The translations under genes were made by a program, and so were the position numbers. A DNA stretch of 64,000 bases, taken from the NCBI GenBank assembly GCA_019055375.1, contig JAHQIW010005360.1:248001-312000 (forward strand), read 5' to 3'. Under the pieces are notes generated by a model that saw only the letters and a program-made list of their open reading frames with translations, ran no database searches and had not been told where the DNA came from. Position 1 is the stretch's first letter. Each line of letters begins with the position of its first letter. Source of the DNA: Parelaphostrongylus tenuis. Lineage: Eukaryota > Nematoda > Chromadorea > Rhabditida > Metastrongylidae. This document shows, piece by piece, positions 30,461 through 43,389 of this stretch.

Positions 30461-33400
30461 GGTTTATCATTATATATTGCAACAGATATTTGCCATGATA
30501 GTGTGAAGTGTTGATAATCATTCCTAGCTAGTCTGTGCTTCATAGATTGCTTTTGTGCAGCGTAGTTCGCTATGACTTTGAATAAGTTTCAACGCTGCTC
30601 GTCTTTCACGGAAATCTCATCGCTTGACTTTGCACAATCAACGTTAGACGTGAAACAACGGCTCGTAATATCATCGCAGTGTGAACACGCAAAGGGCTTC
30701 CAGATGCGCATTGTAGCGTGGTTTTTGGACATTCGTTCAGGAGAATCTTAATAAGGGATAAGGTCGCAATATGAATCAGCAGTTGTTGTAGACTTTTTGA
30801 TTCGCATGGAAACTGCTCTCTAGATCGTATTAGACAGTTACAAAAAAAGTTAACAATCATGATTCAACAATGGTCCCTGGAGATCTGGAAAAAATCTATA
30901 ATAGATTCCAAATGAATCAAATGAAGAGCAGTAAGATTGTCGATGGAAAGTTCGCTTCTGTACTTGCTTTATGGAAACAGAAAGAAGAGATCTTACAGAA
31001 AAAAAGATCGAATTGTTTGAAGCACTGTGATTACATCGGCAAACGATGTTCCGGAGCGTGACCATATGAGATGGGGCATTCATGCATCTTCAAAGCCTAA
31101 TCTATTTTAAAAATGCTTAGCGACTTCTTCAAATCCAGTCCACTGGAACGTCACAAAGCTTGACAGAACGAAGGCAGCAGATAAGCACTGTCATGAAATC
31201 GACGAAATCCTGTCAAACTATAGAGTATGCATATGTTTTTGAGAAACACTGGAAATGCAGTCTTCAAGCAGAACAACGCACAAATTCAAGGTACATAACC
31301 AACATCTTGAACGCTCAATGAATTTGAGTAGGATACCCTCACCCACTCACTATACGGTTCTTCCACCAATCATCAATTATTCAACCCTTTCGTGAGGGCG
31401 TATACACAAAAGGATACAAGGATTTCTGGAGGCATATCACATTGGAAAAGAATTTCTTTTCTCTTAGATTTTAGTAAGTAGTCGAAAACTCAAAATTCAA
31501 CATGTTCAATAGTTTGTTTGATTTCCGGATAAAAAACTTCTCTTATTGTGTTGTATCAGCAAAAATTATATCATGTTTCACACTCAGATAGCTTTGTTTG
31601 TTCTGCTGGCGTGTTAGGATGACTTTTCGCTAGGTTTTTGTAATCATTCATTAGCTAGATTCTTGAGAATTCGGAATGTCACATTAATTTTGCAAGAGTT
31701 TTCATGAAACCCTGTGAGAGCGAAGAGAAGATTACGTTCACACTTGAAGTTTTTTTCTTATATGAGAGTTATATGTGCACAAAAATCATATGATTATATG
31801 GTGGAAATCATGGAGTATGAAAATTACATAAGAAACCTAAAGTTTACTCAAGCAAAGACACAAGAGCCCTAGTTGAAAACGAAATTCGAGCGTTTCTTGC
31901 GAATCGCGCTGTGCGATCGACCAACGACCTTCCGAAAACGTTGACGCGTTGGGTAAGGCGATAAATATGGTTGCTTGCAGCGCAATTCGCAAAAACGTCG
32001 AGCGCTTTTCATTATTCGATCAGGCGTTTTTATGGCAACTCAGAAGATCTTGAGTTTCCTTATTCTACTTGGATTTATCATGGTTTGCTCTACACGCTCA
32101 TATGCTTTTGGAGCATATTTAACTTTTATGTATGAAGAAAAAAGTTAGTTACTACACAACCATATTATTTTTGGCATTCAATGAATTGTAATAATTTGTA
32201 CAACAGATATTACGATCAAATTTCTACGTTTCAATACTTTTCACTATAAAACAATACTTGAAAGTTATCATAGAGGTTGAAAATTAGAAAAGAATTAGTT
32301 GGTAAAATATGATGATAAACACTGCATGGGATACAGTCATCGATAACTCTCAATAATTTTTGGATCATTAGTGCACTTTGACAATTAGCAACTATATAAA
32401 ATTATAAACAAAGCCTTCTGTTATCGTCCTATGGGTATTCAATTTCTAGATGACCACTTATACTTTACTATGAATAATATCTGTAGATACTACATCTGCC
32501 ACTGAACATGCCACTGATTTTGCTTGTTCTACGTATTATGAGCCGGTTCCCTCGAGGCGAAACTCTGTGCCTCTCTAAAGTTGCAGCCTATCGGTATACC
32601 GTCAATTGATCACGTTAAGGTAGTTGTGGACATTCCTTTCAATGAACTAGGACCTGATCGGTTCAACGGCTTTCCTTTGGTAATCGCCTTCACTTTCACC
32701 GCTTGAATACACAAATTTTGTTCTCTTCTACAAATTATTGATAACTAATACATACCAAAATGAGTCGAATATTCTTGCCTTATAGAAAAACTTTGTGCGA
32801 AAAGCCACTTGCGTTTCCAAAAAAATTAGTAGGCACTGCATTTTCTCGTTTCTTCACGATTGCCACTCATTCACTGTTTTCGGAAGCGCGCCTTCGGAAG
32901 TAGTCGACAAAGGAAAGAAGTCAATTTGACCTCCTCAAGCTTTTGAAAAGATGAAGCCCTTGCAATTCTAGCAATATTGTACTGTATCGTGCCCATTCAC
33001 CTTAAGAGAACACCGATATATGATTGCTTAGAACACTGCTCACTTTTGATAATGATGGAAGCTGTTGAAAGAATTGTAAGGCTCAGATGCTCAAAATCAA
33101 TCGACTTCTTAAGACTTACATGTTTGATATTTGGGAGTTTATTGCAGAACGGAGAAGCGCCTGAGGAGATGAAGATAACGATGAACGGAAAAAGATGGCC
33201 CCACTTTCGCGAGATAGAAGAAGAAATTATGCAGTAACGTTTAGAAATATGTTAGTTTTCCAAGGACGTTGTTCTCCTACTAAGAACTACGGATTTCAAG
33301 ACTCGTGGGCGCTCTTATTACTAAAGACTGCAACAGGAATTTTCTGGGTGATACGCTCTCCGTGACGGTGAGTGTTGCAACAATTTAAATTTTTTACTAT

Positions 33401-34029
33401 AGAACTGCCAGCGGAATGCGTTGTGAAGTCTAAACAACGGTCTAACTGCCCCGAAAGCTAGCGTGTTTTTTTTCCTCTTTGGTGATGTGCACTGAAAAGA
33501 TGAGAAAGCGCAGAAAGTTCTACTTGTTGCTTGTCAGAAGTGCAAATTCAATGCAACAGGGGTCAATTATTGGCCGTTGCTAACGTATAAACAAAGGTTG
33601 TTTGTTGTTGATTGATGCCGATCGTTTAAGTTGCTGATTATTGAATACTTTCAGTAGGAAGTCTACAATATTAGTGAAAAGTCCCAAAAAATTCGGGTGA
33701 AGACAATGCACTCTTTCCGAAGAAGTGCTCCACAAGAGGTTGAATGCGAACCCTATCGAGGCTTATTCCGACTAAACACTGAAAGGTTCTCTGCCTATGC
33801 TCCTTTCAAATGCAGCACATTGTAGAATATGTGTTATTGAATAACCTTTGGTTTCGAGTATTCACTTGAGACTTAGATTTCAATATGCCTGATAACTGTC
33901 TTTTGATCCATGCTGTGGTCTGTTGTCAGCACTTGAACAGCCCAATACAAGAGCATTCAAGTGTGCAACACTGCCCATTCACTGATATTTTCACTCAGTG
34001 ACACGTGTAAGTATTACTTCTGCTCATTC
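30461..34029. other. Spacer, no recognised gene
   Basis: This is AT-rich sequence. Open frames at 30870-31061 and 32977-33237 do not show family resemblance or convincing splice sites. No SINE or foldback copy was recognised. Confidence 0.4.
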
Positions 34030-34165
34030 TATATGTAGGGGGTTGGGTTCACCCCGAGAGGATTGGCTGAAGGCAAAGGGCCTACTCAACTGACGAGGTT
34101 ATCAAGGCCGAAACATGTGTACTGGGCTGTACAAGTGCCCATAACAGGCCACATGCATGATTTGA
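34030..34165 (+). repeat. Foldback family C, right half only
   Basis: CGAGAGGATTGGCTGAAGGCAAAGGG, CAACTGACGAGGTTATCAAGGCCGAAACATGTGTACTGGGCTGTACAAG, then AACAGGCCACATGCATGA follow the right arm of 24252-24569. Confidence 0.6.
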
Positions 34166-34975
34166 AAAGTAATTATCAGGCATACTGAACAACATTCCTT
34201 CTACATTAGTGAAGAAAAATGGGAAGAATGTCGGAAATGCGTTCTTCTCCTAAGATGGTAACCTTTGTTTTGAAAATGAAAAATAGGGATGTTTTGGATT
34301 AAGTGTTCTTACTAGAAACACGTTTACAGAGGTCTCTTCAGTAACAGTCTATTTTTCCCAGCGATGAAATCTCCCTGAAATAAATATTTTACCGTATAGC
34401 TATCAGCATAACCTGCTGTGAAGTTCAAACAAAGTACTAATTACAATGAAGGCCAAATGTCATCTCTCTCGTTAGTAGAGCAATCTTTGAAAGTTTCTCG
34501 AATAAACAAATTTAGTATTAGAAGTAGCATTTTTCAAGCTGTCAAACAGCTACAAAAACATGGAATAATTTTGAAAATTATTCAGTAACGGTTATAAATG
34601 AGTTCCATTCTTCAAGGATATTTTTTTTTTCAAAAAAGCACAGATTTCTCAACACTTGGTCGTTAATTTTTCTTGATAATACTTTTGCAAAAGTTTCCTT
34701 GTGATAGTCTATTTTTCTGAAGCGATAAAGTGCCTATAATGCATAAACTCTACTTAAAAGAGCCGGTAACTTCAAGAGAAGTTCGAGCGATTGGCCAATG
34801 TATGTGTGGGTCACAACATTCGTTTCGCTCTTACAGCGCTTTATGACAAACTTATTAGAAATCATTAACATTTTCAGAATTTTCTAGGTTTGAGCTATCG
34901 AATGACTTTTGAAGGTTCGCAAAAAGCCATTCACAGATCTTGACCGAGCAAACAAGGCAAATCAGTGCGGGCACT

Positions 34976-35775
34976 TATATGTTAAACGGCGACAAAATTT
35001 CAAAGCCAATCTCATCCCCTGGACAGGAGTGTTAGTAATTATAAGCTTGAATCTTTGGCTACAACTCTACACCACAGCTTTTTGAAAATATCCCTTTGTG
35101 ATGCTGTAGCATCCAGGATAAAACGTCGTTTCTCACTCGCCTATCGCCTTCATTTTTGCCATGCGTATATATCGCTTGAAGCACGAGAAGCAGATTAGCG
35201 TGTAGAGAATTTTCTGTAGTACCAGAAGCATACGTTTTTATCCGAAATTTCTCTCGATGCGGTAAAAAAATCTCCAGCTGAATGATCAATTCCCCCCTCT
35301 TCGCGAGTTGGCCGGTAAACAATGTCGCTGAAAAGATTTATAGCTGAGTAAAATGTTAAGGGGGAAGCCACAGCGACGAATTGTTAATAAAGTAATCGCC
35401 TGATACCGCGTAGCTCGATAGCGTCTAACTGCACTATGCCTTGAAATGGCGGCAACTATTGTTGTCTTACTGAGGATTTTTTTTTACCACATCGACAAAA
35501 ACTTTTGCTAAAAATGCATGATTTTGGTACTATGGAAAATTCTCTATACTCTGATATGCTGTCCGTGCTTCCAGCGATTTAAACTCGTGGTAAAAGTAGA
35601 GTACGACGGCAAGTGAGAAACAAAATTTCCTTCTGAATGCTACAGCGTTATAAAAGGGTGTTTTAAGAAAAAAGGCGATGTGGAGTTGTAGCCAGAGATC
35701 TAAGCTTTCGAATGATTACTAACACTTCCATGAAAACTTCCTGTCCAGCGAATGAGATAAATGCTTTTTAAGGAA
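34976..35775. repeat. Foldback family B, copy 3
   Basis: The left arm GTTAAACGGCGACAAAATTTC, CCAATCTCATCCCCTGGACAGG and TATAAGCTTGAATCTTTGGCTACAACTC is mirrored by GAGTTGTAGCCAGAGATCTAAGCTTTCG and CCTGTCCAGCGAATGAGATAAATGC. About 230 bases of other sequence lie between the arms. Confidence 0.65.
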
Positions 35776-35956
35776 AAAACACATTGTCGAAATCGCCGTG
35801 ATTTGAGCTTTTGAAGAATTACAATTGAGGAGAAACGTTTGTCCATCGCGAATGGTCTTGTACAATCGTGTTCCTGCACGTACATGCCATCCTGAAGGGG
35901 TTGATAAAGACAACCAAGCCGCTGCATATAATACCTTTGTCGCTTTCAAAGATCTG

Positions 35957-36195
35957 CCACCAAGATTTGTGTTTTGCCAGTGAAAGTTTTTAGTTTCTCC
36001 ATGATTTAAATGATACTACAAAGTTGATGATAAATTCAGAGATGGCTTCGAGAGACTCTATCGAAGAAAATTCGACCACCGAGGTTTGTGCTTTGCCAGT
36101 AAAACTTTTTAGTTTCTCCTAATGAAAATAATACCACAAAGTTGATGGTAAATCCAGCGATGGCTTCGGGAGACTTTACCGAAGAAAATTCGACT
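35957..36195 (+). repeat. Tandem duplication, two units of about 117 bases
   Basis: Both units read TTTGTG[TC]TTTGCCAGT, TTTTTAGTTTCTCC, ATAC[TC]ACAAAGTTGATG, GATGGCTTCG[AG]GAGACT, then GAAGAAAATTCGAC. The units differ at scattered positions. Confidence 0.75.
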
Positions 36196-36859
36196 TGAAT
36201 GAACGACTGTGGACAATCGTTTCAAATTGTGGGCTCTGAAGAAAACGAAAACATCAGAGCGTTAGCCAAATAAATCTTGTAATCAGTCTCGCCGTTCTTA
36301 GCTTAGTCACAGAAAATTATTATTGACTGATAATGTTAAAGCGCAGGAAAATCGGTTTACAGAAGTGCTTTCTAAATGCTCCTCACTTGCATAAGTTGCA
36401 TTCGCACTGAGTTACAGTGTTTCAAGATTACTGCTATCATTTCCACGTCAGCTGACTAGAGTGTATGATGTATGTCTGGTGACTTGAGCAATGCCTAGCG
36501 CTTTATTCTTTGTGCCTAAGGGATGTTCATAGAAACGACATCAGAGTAGGGTGGAAGGACGGGAGAGTAGGATACACTATCGAAACAAATATCAAGCTAT
36601 GTGTCAACATTCAAATCTTCAAACTTAGTTGATATTAAACTACTTCTGTTGTCTTAGAAATTACAGAGTTATTAGCCCGGAAACGATGGTATCCTGAGAA
36701 AGCTCTGCTACAGATTTGATGCTCCAGATGAGAAAAACCCACTCAAAAAATGGCTTTGAAATTTTCAGTCAAAAATGAATTTAACGAACTTCTAAGAAAA
36801 AAAAAATTATGCATAACGTGACTGTTTATCTAACTCCTTTGTTCCATCCCCACCTTTTT

Positions 36860-36955
36860 CCTCTCTCCCTTTCTTTTTCTCTCCCTCTCTCTATCTCTCT
36901 CCCTATCTCTCTCTCTCTCTTTCTATCTCTACCCCTTTCTCTTCTGCTCTTCTCA
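36860..36955. repeat. Pyrimidine-rich (CT)n-type microsatellite
   Basis: About 95 bases of almost pure C/T (CTCTCTCC, CTATCTCTCTC repeats). A purine-rich stretch of the opposite sense occurs near 56790-56865. Confidence 0.8.
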
Positions 36956-38768
36956 TCGCATAAATAGAAAAGAAAAAAGGCTTAGAAACGCAGTAAGTAG
37001 TTTGTACCAACACTTACCCTCACAAAAAACTAACAAACTAACGAATGAGCAGTGTTAAGCAACTCGTTTTAATGTAGATCAAAGACTCGACCATATTTCC
37101 ATTTTCTCTTGCTTTCTTTCTTGAATATTCGAAGGATTGAGAAAAAAAGTTTCTGTGACTAGAATAAACATGTGCGAATCTCCAGTGTACGAACGGATGA
37201 TGACGATGCGTAAATATGCGATGCATAATATGCTTCGACTGATAGTTTAATAAAATTTTCTAGCGCTTCAATTTTTCCAATTTATGCATCCTAAAAAGCA
37301 AGAGGAACAATGGTTGCTAATCGGCACGACAATTTTAAGCATGACGAACGATAGTTGGTTCAGTGATTGGCGTTTGGAAGATTATGACGGTACATGGAAC
37401 ACGAAGGAAAAATTGACTGCACCTTTACACAGGCACTTAGACTGCGTTTCCTGTTAGGAAAACCGCAGAAATGGACTAATCTCTATGTCAGCTGTGGCTC
37501 TATGTCAGGTGACAAGAGCAGGAAGTAATGGTTGAAAACCATCGCCATGAGCGGGTGAGACACACATGGAACCCGATCGACATCGCCGGACGATCATAGC
37601 AATGAACAAGGCTTTCCAAAGTCTATACAGTAAGTAAGCTGCTTCATTAACTGGAGAAAATAGACGGGTACAAGGAAACACGGAGTGGGTTGTAGTATTG
37701 AAGGAAAAAATCTTACTCGTGAGCATTTTATGTTATTCTAAACTTTTCGGCATTCAAAGCTGATGGTTAAGGTGACATCATCACCTGTCACCTGTATCAC
37801 CTGTCGTCCCGTTGATCGTCGAGTGACTCGAGCGGGTACCAGCAACACTTCCATTTTTCCCTATCGCTCGCAACAGCAGCCCAGTGGGTCCTCCTCGCTC
37901 TAGGGATTCGCCGAGCATCATATCTTTCTTATCTTTCTTGACATCATAAGGATACAAAACTAGTAAAAATTCTTGTAACCCATTGTACTATATAGAAGTG
38001 AAAATACCAACTTTATTGATGGCAAGATTTGTTTCCAACCTAGTCTCTTTGAAAGGCAAGCTACAATGTGAAATGCTTTCCAAAGAGTGCTAAAACACGA
38101 GCCGTAATTAGCCTAATAATGTTCATTTCATTTGATTCAATGTTAACGCATTACCGTAATCAAGAAGGAAAATAAAGTACCGAAAGGAATAATTATATTG
38201 ATGAATGATCACAGAAATTCTGTAAAATGGTCAGCAAACAAATATAATAAACAATGCTTCCCGAATAATCGTACTGAAGGAAATATATCGATCATTTCTT
38301 TGATGATGAATAGAACGAAAATTAGAAGGATAAGTGCCTGTCCATCATAAACAATACGAAGAACATTAGTTCTGCAAAAAAAGTGCAGATCTGCAGATAA
38401 AAGCGAGAAGAACTTCTCGACGTGACGAAACTTTTGGGATGATGAAAATGTTCTGGATAAGCGATAAGAAAAATAGAGACAGGGATGAGAAGAACACGTG
38501 ACAGATCGTTTTGTTGTGGAAATCTCTGGCGCGTTGGGATTACACAAGACGAGACGCACTGAGCATGACGAAGAGAAGCTGGGACGGGATGGTGAAGAGA
38601 AGAGGTCGGCCAACGAACTCACACAACGACGAAACTCAAGAGACAATCGTGCTCGGCACACGAATTATGAAGAGGTGACCGAAAAGACATTGTATCTGTC
38701 ACAAGAAGACGAGTTACGACGCTTCATACTTCTCTCATTTCGTGGACTTGAGCTCACATCAAATGAAT
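36956..38768. other. Spacer with one 150-codon open frame, no recognised gene
   Basis: The minus strand has an open frame at 38209-38661, overlapped on the plus strand by a charged coding-like stretch at 38498-38690 (EEKLGRDGEEKRSANEL) ending near a GAAGAG|GTGACC donor-like site. Neither resembles a known family. At most one can be real; both are unproven. Confidence 0.3.
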
Positions 38769-38960
38769 TAGTATCATCTCACAATTATTATTTGAGCCAA
38801 CATGTCATGTGGTCTGTTATAGGGCTGACTTATAGGGCCTGATTTACGTGTTTCGACCTTGACAGTCTCATCAGTTGGGCGGTACCTCTTGTCTATAGCC
38901 AGTCCTCTCAGTGCGCTCAGTCTCCTATTTTAGGAGAAGGCGACGACGAACATTTTACAC
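38769..38960 (-). repeat. Foldback family C, left-arm half
   Basis: GAGCCAACATGTCATGTGGTCTGTTATAGGG, GTTTCGACCTTGACAGTCTCATCAGTTGGGCGGTACC, then AGCCAGTCCTCTCAGTG and GGCGACGACGAAC follow the left arm of 24252-24569. Confidence 0.6.
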
Positions 38961-39283
38961 TGTATGTCAAGTGAAATTATCTCCGAACACACAATGTTGT
39001 GCACTCTATTGCTCTTGGCTGGTATCGTCAATATATCATACCTTCGTTTAGTATTGTTTCAAATGTACGATCATCGTTCGTCGTATATTGTGGGGCCCAA
39101 CATGTACATAACTCAGATTTCAGAAAGTGAACTTCTCGCCAACATTACTATTGAAAACCATTTGTTAATATTGAGTTGTTCGTTTCTCCGAAGAAACACA
39201 TTAGAATCGTACTTTTTTAGATAAGGTTCCTGGGAATGATTTCAAAATCGAATTTGATCAATCTTCGTCGTCGCAAAAATTCA

Positions 39284-39790
39284 TTAGGCAGCGACGTCGG
39301 CAGCAGAAACAATGGCAACAGCGACGAATACCCGTAGAACTACTACGGTTGAGTAAAAAATCCTGGGAAATCTAAAAAAGTTTTGTCTTATAAGCAAATT
39401 TACAACAGAAGCAACAATATCTATTCTGCTAAGCATAGGCCACCATTGTTTACGACTGTCTGCCGTCGTTCTGTTAGATTCCAGATCTACTCGAAATACC
39501 TTTCCGGCTCCTTTTCGAGAAACTCGTGACATGCTTCTTCAGTTTCACTGAATGATTCAAATCGACGGCCATTCAAAAAGCGTAATGTTGATTGAAAGAG
39601 TCCATAATTGGATAGAGCAACGTCTGGACTGTAGGCAGGGTGTGGAGGGATTTGACACCGTTCAAGTCTTCAAACTTATCCTTGGTCTTGTTGGCTGGCA
39701 TTGCCCTATTGGAACAAAGCCGCTTTCATCGACTAATCTTGAATATTTCACCATTTTATTGTGGACGCGGTCCAACTATCACAATTAATA
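39284..39790 (-). pseudogene. Mariner transposase fossil, C-terminal part
   Basis: Read on the minus strand with frameshifts, the segment gives PPHPAYSPDVALSNYGLFQS, then LRFLNGRRFESFSETEEAC and FLEKEPERYFE. This is the mariner YSPDLAPSDYHLF region, holding the third acidic catalytic residue (D of SPD), and the downstream L..FLNG..F conserved stretch. The TGA/TAG stops, shifted frames and missing N-terminal HTH show it is dead. It belongs to a different piece of the superfamily than the HTH remnants at 3.0-3.5 kb, so the two cannot be joined with certainty. Confidence 0.7.
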
Positions 39791-40045
39791 GAGTAGATAA
39801 ATATGTACAAACTATCAATAAAACGACGCAATGATGTCAAGAAGTGGAACTTCCAAAAAATCTCCCGAACTTTCTGCTTAACTCAATAAAAATACGTTGA
39901 CTTCTTCCACTTATCAATCATCCAGTAACTAAGGTGCAAAAGCCTATCAATATGTTAATTCCAACACAATTGTGATAATCAGTGGAACAGACCGCCACAA
40001 TATTAATGATATGTATTCACCAGTGATGCAGAGTGACGTGCAAAA

Positions 40046-40118
40046 CATTGCGTCGGGAGGGACTTGAACCCGCATGTCACCCAGTCCGAAGGATAATGAC
40101 AATGATCACTCTATGGTT
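40046..40118 (-). repeat. tRNA-derived module, minus strand
   Basis: On the minus strand GACATGCGGGTTCAAGTCCCTCCCGACGC gives a good T-arm/box B and 3' end. The 5' half (CATAGAGTGATCATTG) is degraded. Confidence 0.4.
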
Positions 40119-40125
40119 TATCACT

Positions 40126-41898
40126 TCATATAGCGAGACTTCTTTCTGGATGTCGAACTGCAATTCGTAATATCTCCAGCGCAAACCATATCACAACTAA
40201 AAAGTTAGGTATTTCCATTCAGAAAATCAGCTGAAAATAGATCTATGTTGCAGAGAAGTTCGATAAATTATCCGTCATTAGATTCCCATCAAAAGCGATA
40301 AAAGAGCTGATGCTTTAAATTCACTTTAGGTAGCGAAGTTCACCGAGAAGGATTGCTTTGTGAATGATGAGGACTATTGAGCATGGAAGATATTCGCTCA
40401 AGAGACTGAAAAATTCACATGACACTTGTGAAAAGGCTAACTGTAAACAGAAATGATTTATTAGGAATAAAGAAATAATACTGTAGTCATGAGTAACACC
40501 CGTGGAACTGATCAATGACATCAATACGAAGTTCACATCGCTGGCCAAATGGCATAAAGTTATGTCAGCTGATTTCCCTCACGACAGTGCTGCGTCAAAC
40601 AGGCGACAAATGCCCTAGTATTAATGGATGAAACTGATGAGAATTGAAGTGTAGATGGCGAAGAGAATTGTAGATGAAATCATGTTCTACCTGTAATGTC
40701 GATTTTGCACCACTTCTTGACAGTCAGTAAATGAAGGGTCGGCTTTAGATTACTCCTGGAATTTGTGTGAGAACATTCTAGCAGACTCCCTCAGAATTCT
40801 ATAGAATAGAGCTAATAATCGTTTTTTTTATTTGGCAAAAACGAAAACCCTCAAGCAGCCGAACCCATGCAGAAGTGTTTAAAAACCTTCGTACATGATG
40901 AATGAGAGAAAACAACTGGAATGCGAGAGCTGAAAGATCCACATAACATGAGAAACCGCGTGATTTAAATGCGACAAAGAAGGTGAATGAATTCCTTTTC
41001 ATAGTGAAAGATTTTACCTATAACAAAATTCCTTGGCGCTCTCTAATACGCTTGTCTATCCCAGTGTTTAGGGATGTCTTAAAACATGCAGATATTTGTT
41101 TATTCCACTCCGAGTGAACCGAACTGTACTCACTTGAGGTCGTTTAATCCAAATTTATAGCAACAACTCCCTTCTTTCAATGAATGCTGGGACATCTTCC
41201 AATCAAGACATGAGGACTACATAGTAAAATCATAATGGGATTTGGGAAAAAGCCTCGTTCATCCAACATTCAACGAAATCCGTGGAAAGAAAAGGATGAA
41301 GTGGAAGTTGACTCAAATAAAATTTCGAACATCTTCTTGAGTGATGGGTCAAGGAGAGAACCTGAATAAAAGAATAAATGGAAAAAATTAAGTAACTTAT
41401 CTTCATGTGAGCAGAAGTTTTGCATCGATTTCAGCACCTCCTGCCTGTCTTCTGTAGAGTTACTCGAGCTCTTGTGTGACATGTGGAAGTAGTTGCAAAG
41501 GTGGAAGGGCATAAGTCAGAGAACCTCTCTTGAAAGAACGATGCGTAGACGAAATTTTCTGAGGACTTTACCACCAGATACAAGAACCTTTTGCTAAGAA
41601 AGTCGTGAGCTCACATTTGCAGTAAATTGCAATCGTCTTTACACGGTAAACGATCCTCTCAGTGTAAATGTCTTCCCAAAAAAAATCCAAAATCAGGAAA
41701 CTAGCATGATGCTGTTTTGCATGATTTCAAAGAAAGGCGAACTACCTAACTCTTTATTTGTGTTGGGAAATGGAGCGTATTCATGCAGTGTATAGGTTTA
41801 GCTAAGATGAAGTTCGCTCAACAAGCATAAGGTACTTCCCAAGATCAACTATCGATCATCTTCAGCATGGTTAGAATAAATTAGCAGTAAACTTGATA
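40126..41898. other. Spacer, no recognised gene
   Basis: Only short open frames without family resemblance are present on both strands. No repeat was recognised. Confidence 0.4.
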
Positions 41899-42560
41899 AA
41901 CTGTTCCGAGGTGTTAGCAATAATATTTATTGAGTTATAGTAATGCAGTATAACACAGAGTACAGTAGTGCACCACGACAGTACAATAACATAATATAGT
42001 ACAATACAGTGGCTAACGTTACGGTTGTCTCGCCTTCTTCAGAGCTGTTTAGATGTTTTAGGTCTTTCGATTATTCATTGAAGGCCAGCCGCTAAGAGTC
42101 AGTGCATAAGAACAAGGTGAGACGACAAAACGTTAGCCACTGCATTGTATTACCCTATGTTAAAACTGTTATTGGAGCGCATATGGCGCAGTGGTGAGGG
42201 GTGCTCTGCGTCGCTTACAAGGTCCTTGCTCCAATCTCACGCTCATAGACCTTGAAACCCTTCATCCCTCTGGAATCAGCAAATTGGTACCAGACTGGTC
42301 TAAGGCTTGTTTGGGAGGATTAGCAGCACTGACTCGGGTTAGCGGAAGGCCACCGCGAGTCATTGCATAGGCCAGGTATGCATTCAATCACCTAAAACAT
42401 GTGAAAATTGTAGGCGAATGTAGGCGAATGCATGACGTATCTCTCAGGATTGATCAACGCCGGGAGCTTTATCCTCGATCCCTTCTATTGCACTGTCCGT
42501 ATTGACTATTGTATTCTGTATTGTACTGCATTACTACTAGATAAGCACCTCGGAACAGTT
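41899..42560. repeat. Foldback family D interrupted by a SINE
   Basis: The outer ends AAACTGTTCCGAGGTG and CACCTCGGAACAGTT mirror. The inner blocks TACAATACAGTGGCTAACGTTACGG and CGTTAGCCACTGCATTGTATTA mirror. On the right the arm is split by a SINE-1 copy (42174-42482), after which the outer arm resumes (ATTGTATTCTGTATTGTACTGCATTAC). A related TAACGTTTCGACGGGTTTCATCCTCTTCGAAGCC block occurs near 55950. Confidence 0.7.
42174..42482 (+). mobile_element. SINE-1 copy 4, nested in foldback D
   Basis: The full head is GGAGCGCATATGGCGCAGTGGTGAGGGGTGCTCTGCGTCGC. The body runs through CCAGACTGGTCTAAGGCTTGTTTGGGAGGA, CGCGAGTCATTG and GCATTCAATCACC to TTGATCAACGCCGGGAGCTTTATCC. A local duplication GTAGGCGAATGTAGGCGAATGCATG is present. 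Confidence 0.8.
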
Positions 42561-42779
42561 AATTAAGCATAAGGCACGTCAAAAGAAACTTCGAGTGTAT
42601 TAGTTGAAGAAACATGACTTTTCGATCGAAATTTTGGGATCCTTGCGAAAACATCGCAGGGAAGAAGAACTGACAAAAAATCGATGAAATGTTATGGAAA
42701 TTCCAACAGGTGGACTTACACTTGCGCTCAACGCGAAGAATATCCCAAATGCTTCAGTTACGTCTATCTAGGTTAGGTA

Positions 42780-43250
42780 GTCATCATTATGTACGACCTA
42801 GATCCGATGTTTAGGAGGAGGAAGCGAGCAGCCTGCGGAGCTCTTATGAGCATCGAGAATGTGGTGACATGAACAAAGAACATCCAACACTGTGCACACC
42901 TTTTCTACCCAACGGTCATTTCTCTCTCTAGGAATGCATCAGAAAATTGGTCTTTGCCTAAGAAGGATGATGGATCTCTTGGCATTACTGAACGCGCGGT
43001 CAAACGATAGATTCTAAGAGTAACGCATATCTCTCAAATGACAGAAAAGATTCACAGTTCTAACCTACGTCAACGATCCAAAGTCAAAGATGTCGCTTCC
43101 TGCCAGGCTGCCGAAAATTCCTCGGGATGTCAAGCGCTCCATAGGGAGACAACAGACTCGATGCCAATTTCTTCACGAGAAACTCGAAAGAAAGAAATTA
43201 TATTCAACGAACTCCTGAAGAAAGCAGACTTATTGGACTACTCCTGGACG
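42780..43250 (+). mobile_element. LINE C-terminal remnant
   Basis: The plus strand reads, with stops and frameshifts: FRRRKRAACGALMSIENVVT, NIQHCAHLF, ENWSLPKKDDGSLGITERAVKR, ILRVTH, then EKIHSSNLRQRSKVKDV. Nematode RTE/CR1-like LINEs have this order after the RT domain (RRKRAAW..., LRAHLFD, ERA.ER..LG.TR, IRSSDLR.RSKI.D). It is dead and lacks the RT core; its orientation is opposite to the 28-29.8 kb remnant. Confidence 0.7.
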
Positions 43251-43314
43251 CGATTGGGCAAAATGGGAGTATTAGTGATGCCCGCTTCAGTCACTCGACG
43301 ATCAACAGGATAAC

Positions 43315-43363
43315 GGGTGATAAAGGATGAAATGTTCTCGGCATTGATCAATTCCCAAGGGAT
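43315..43363 (-). mobile_element. SINE-1 3' tail fragment
   Basis: TGATAAAGGATGAAATGTTCTCGGCATTGATCAATTCCCAAGGGAT is the complement of the SINE-1 3' end; compare 43785-43830. Only about 50 bases remain. Confidence 0.45.
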
Positions 43364-43389
43364 ACTCACACTTGATAATAATAAGTTTA

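Noticed and set aside
38209..38661. 150-codon open frame on the minus strand
   Set aside because: It has no family resemblance, its C-terminal half looks like AT-rich hydrophobic noise, and a charged frame on the other strand is at least as coding-like.
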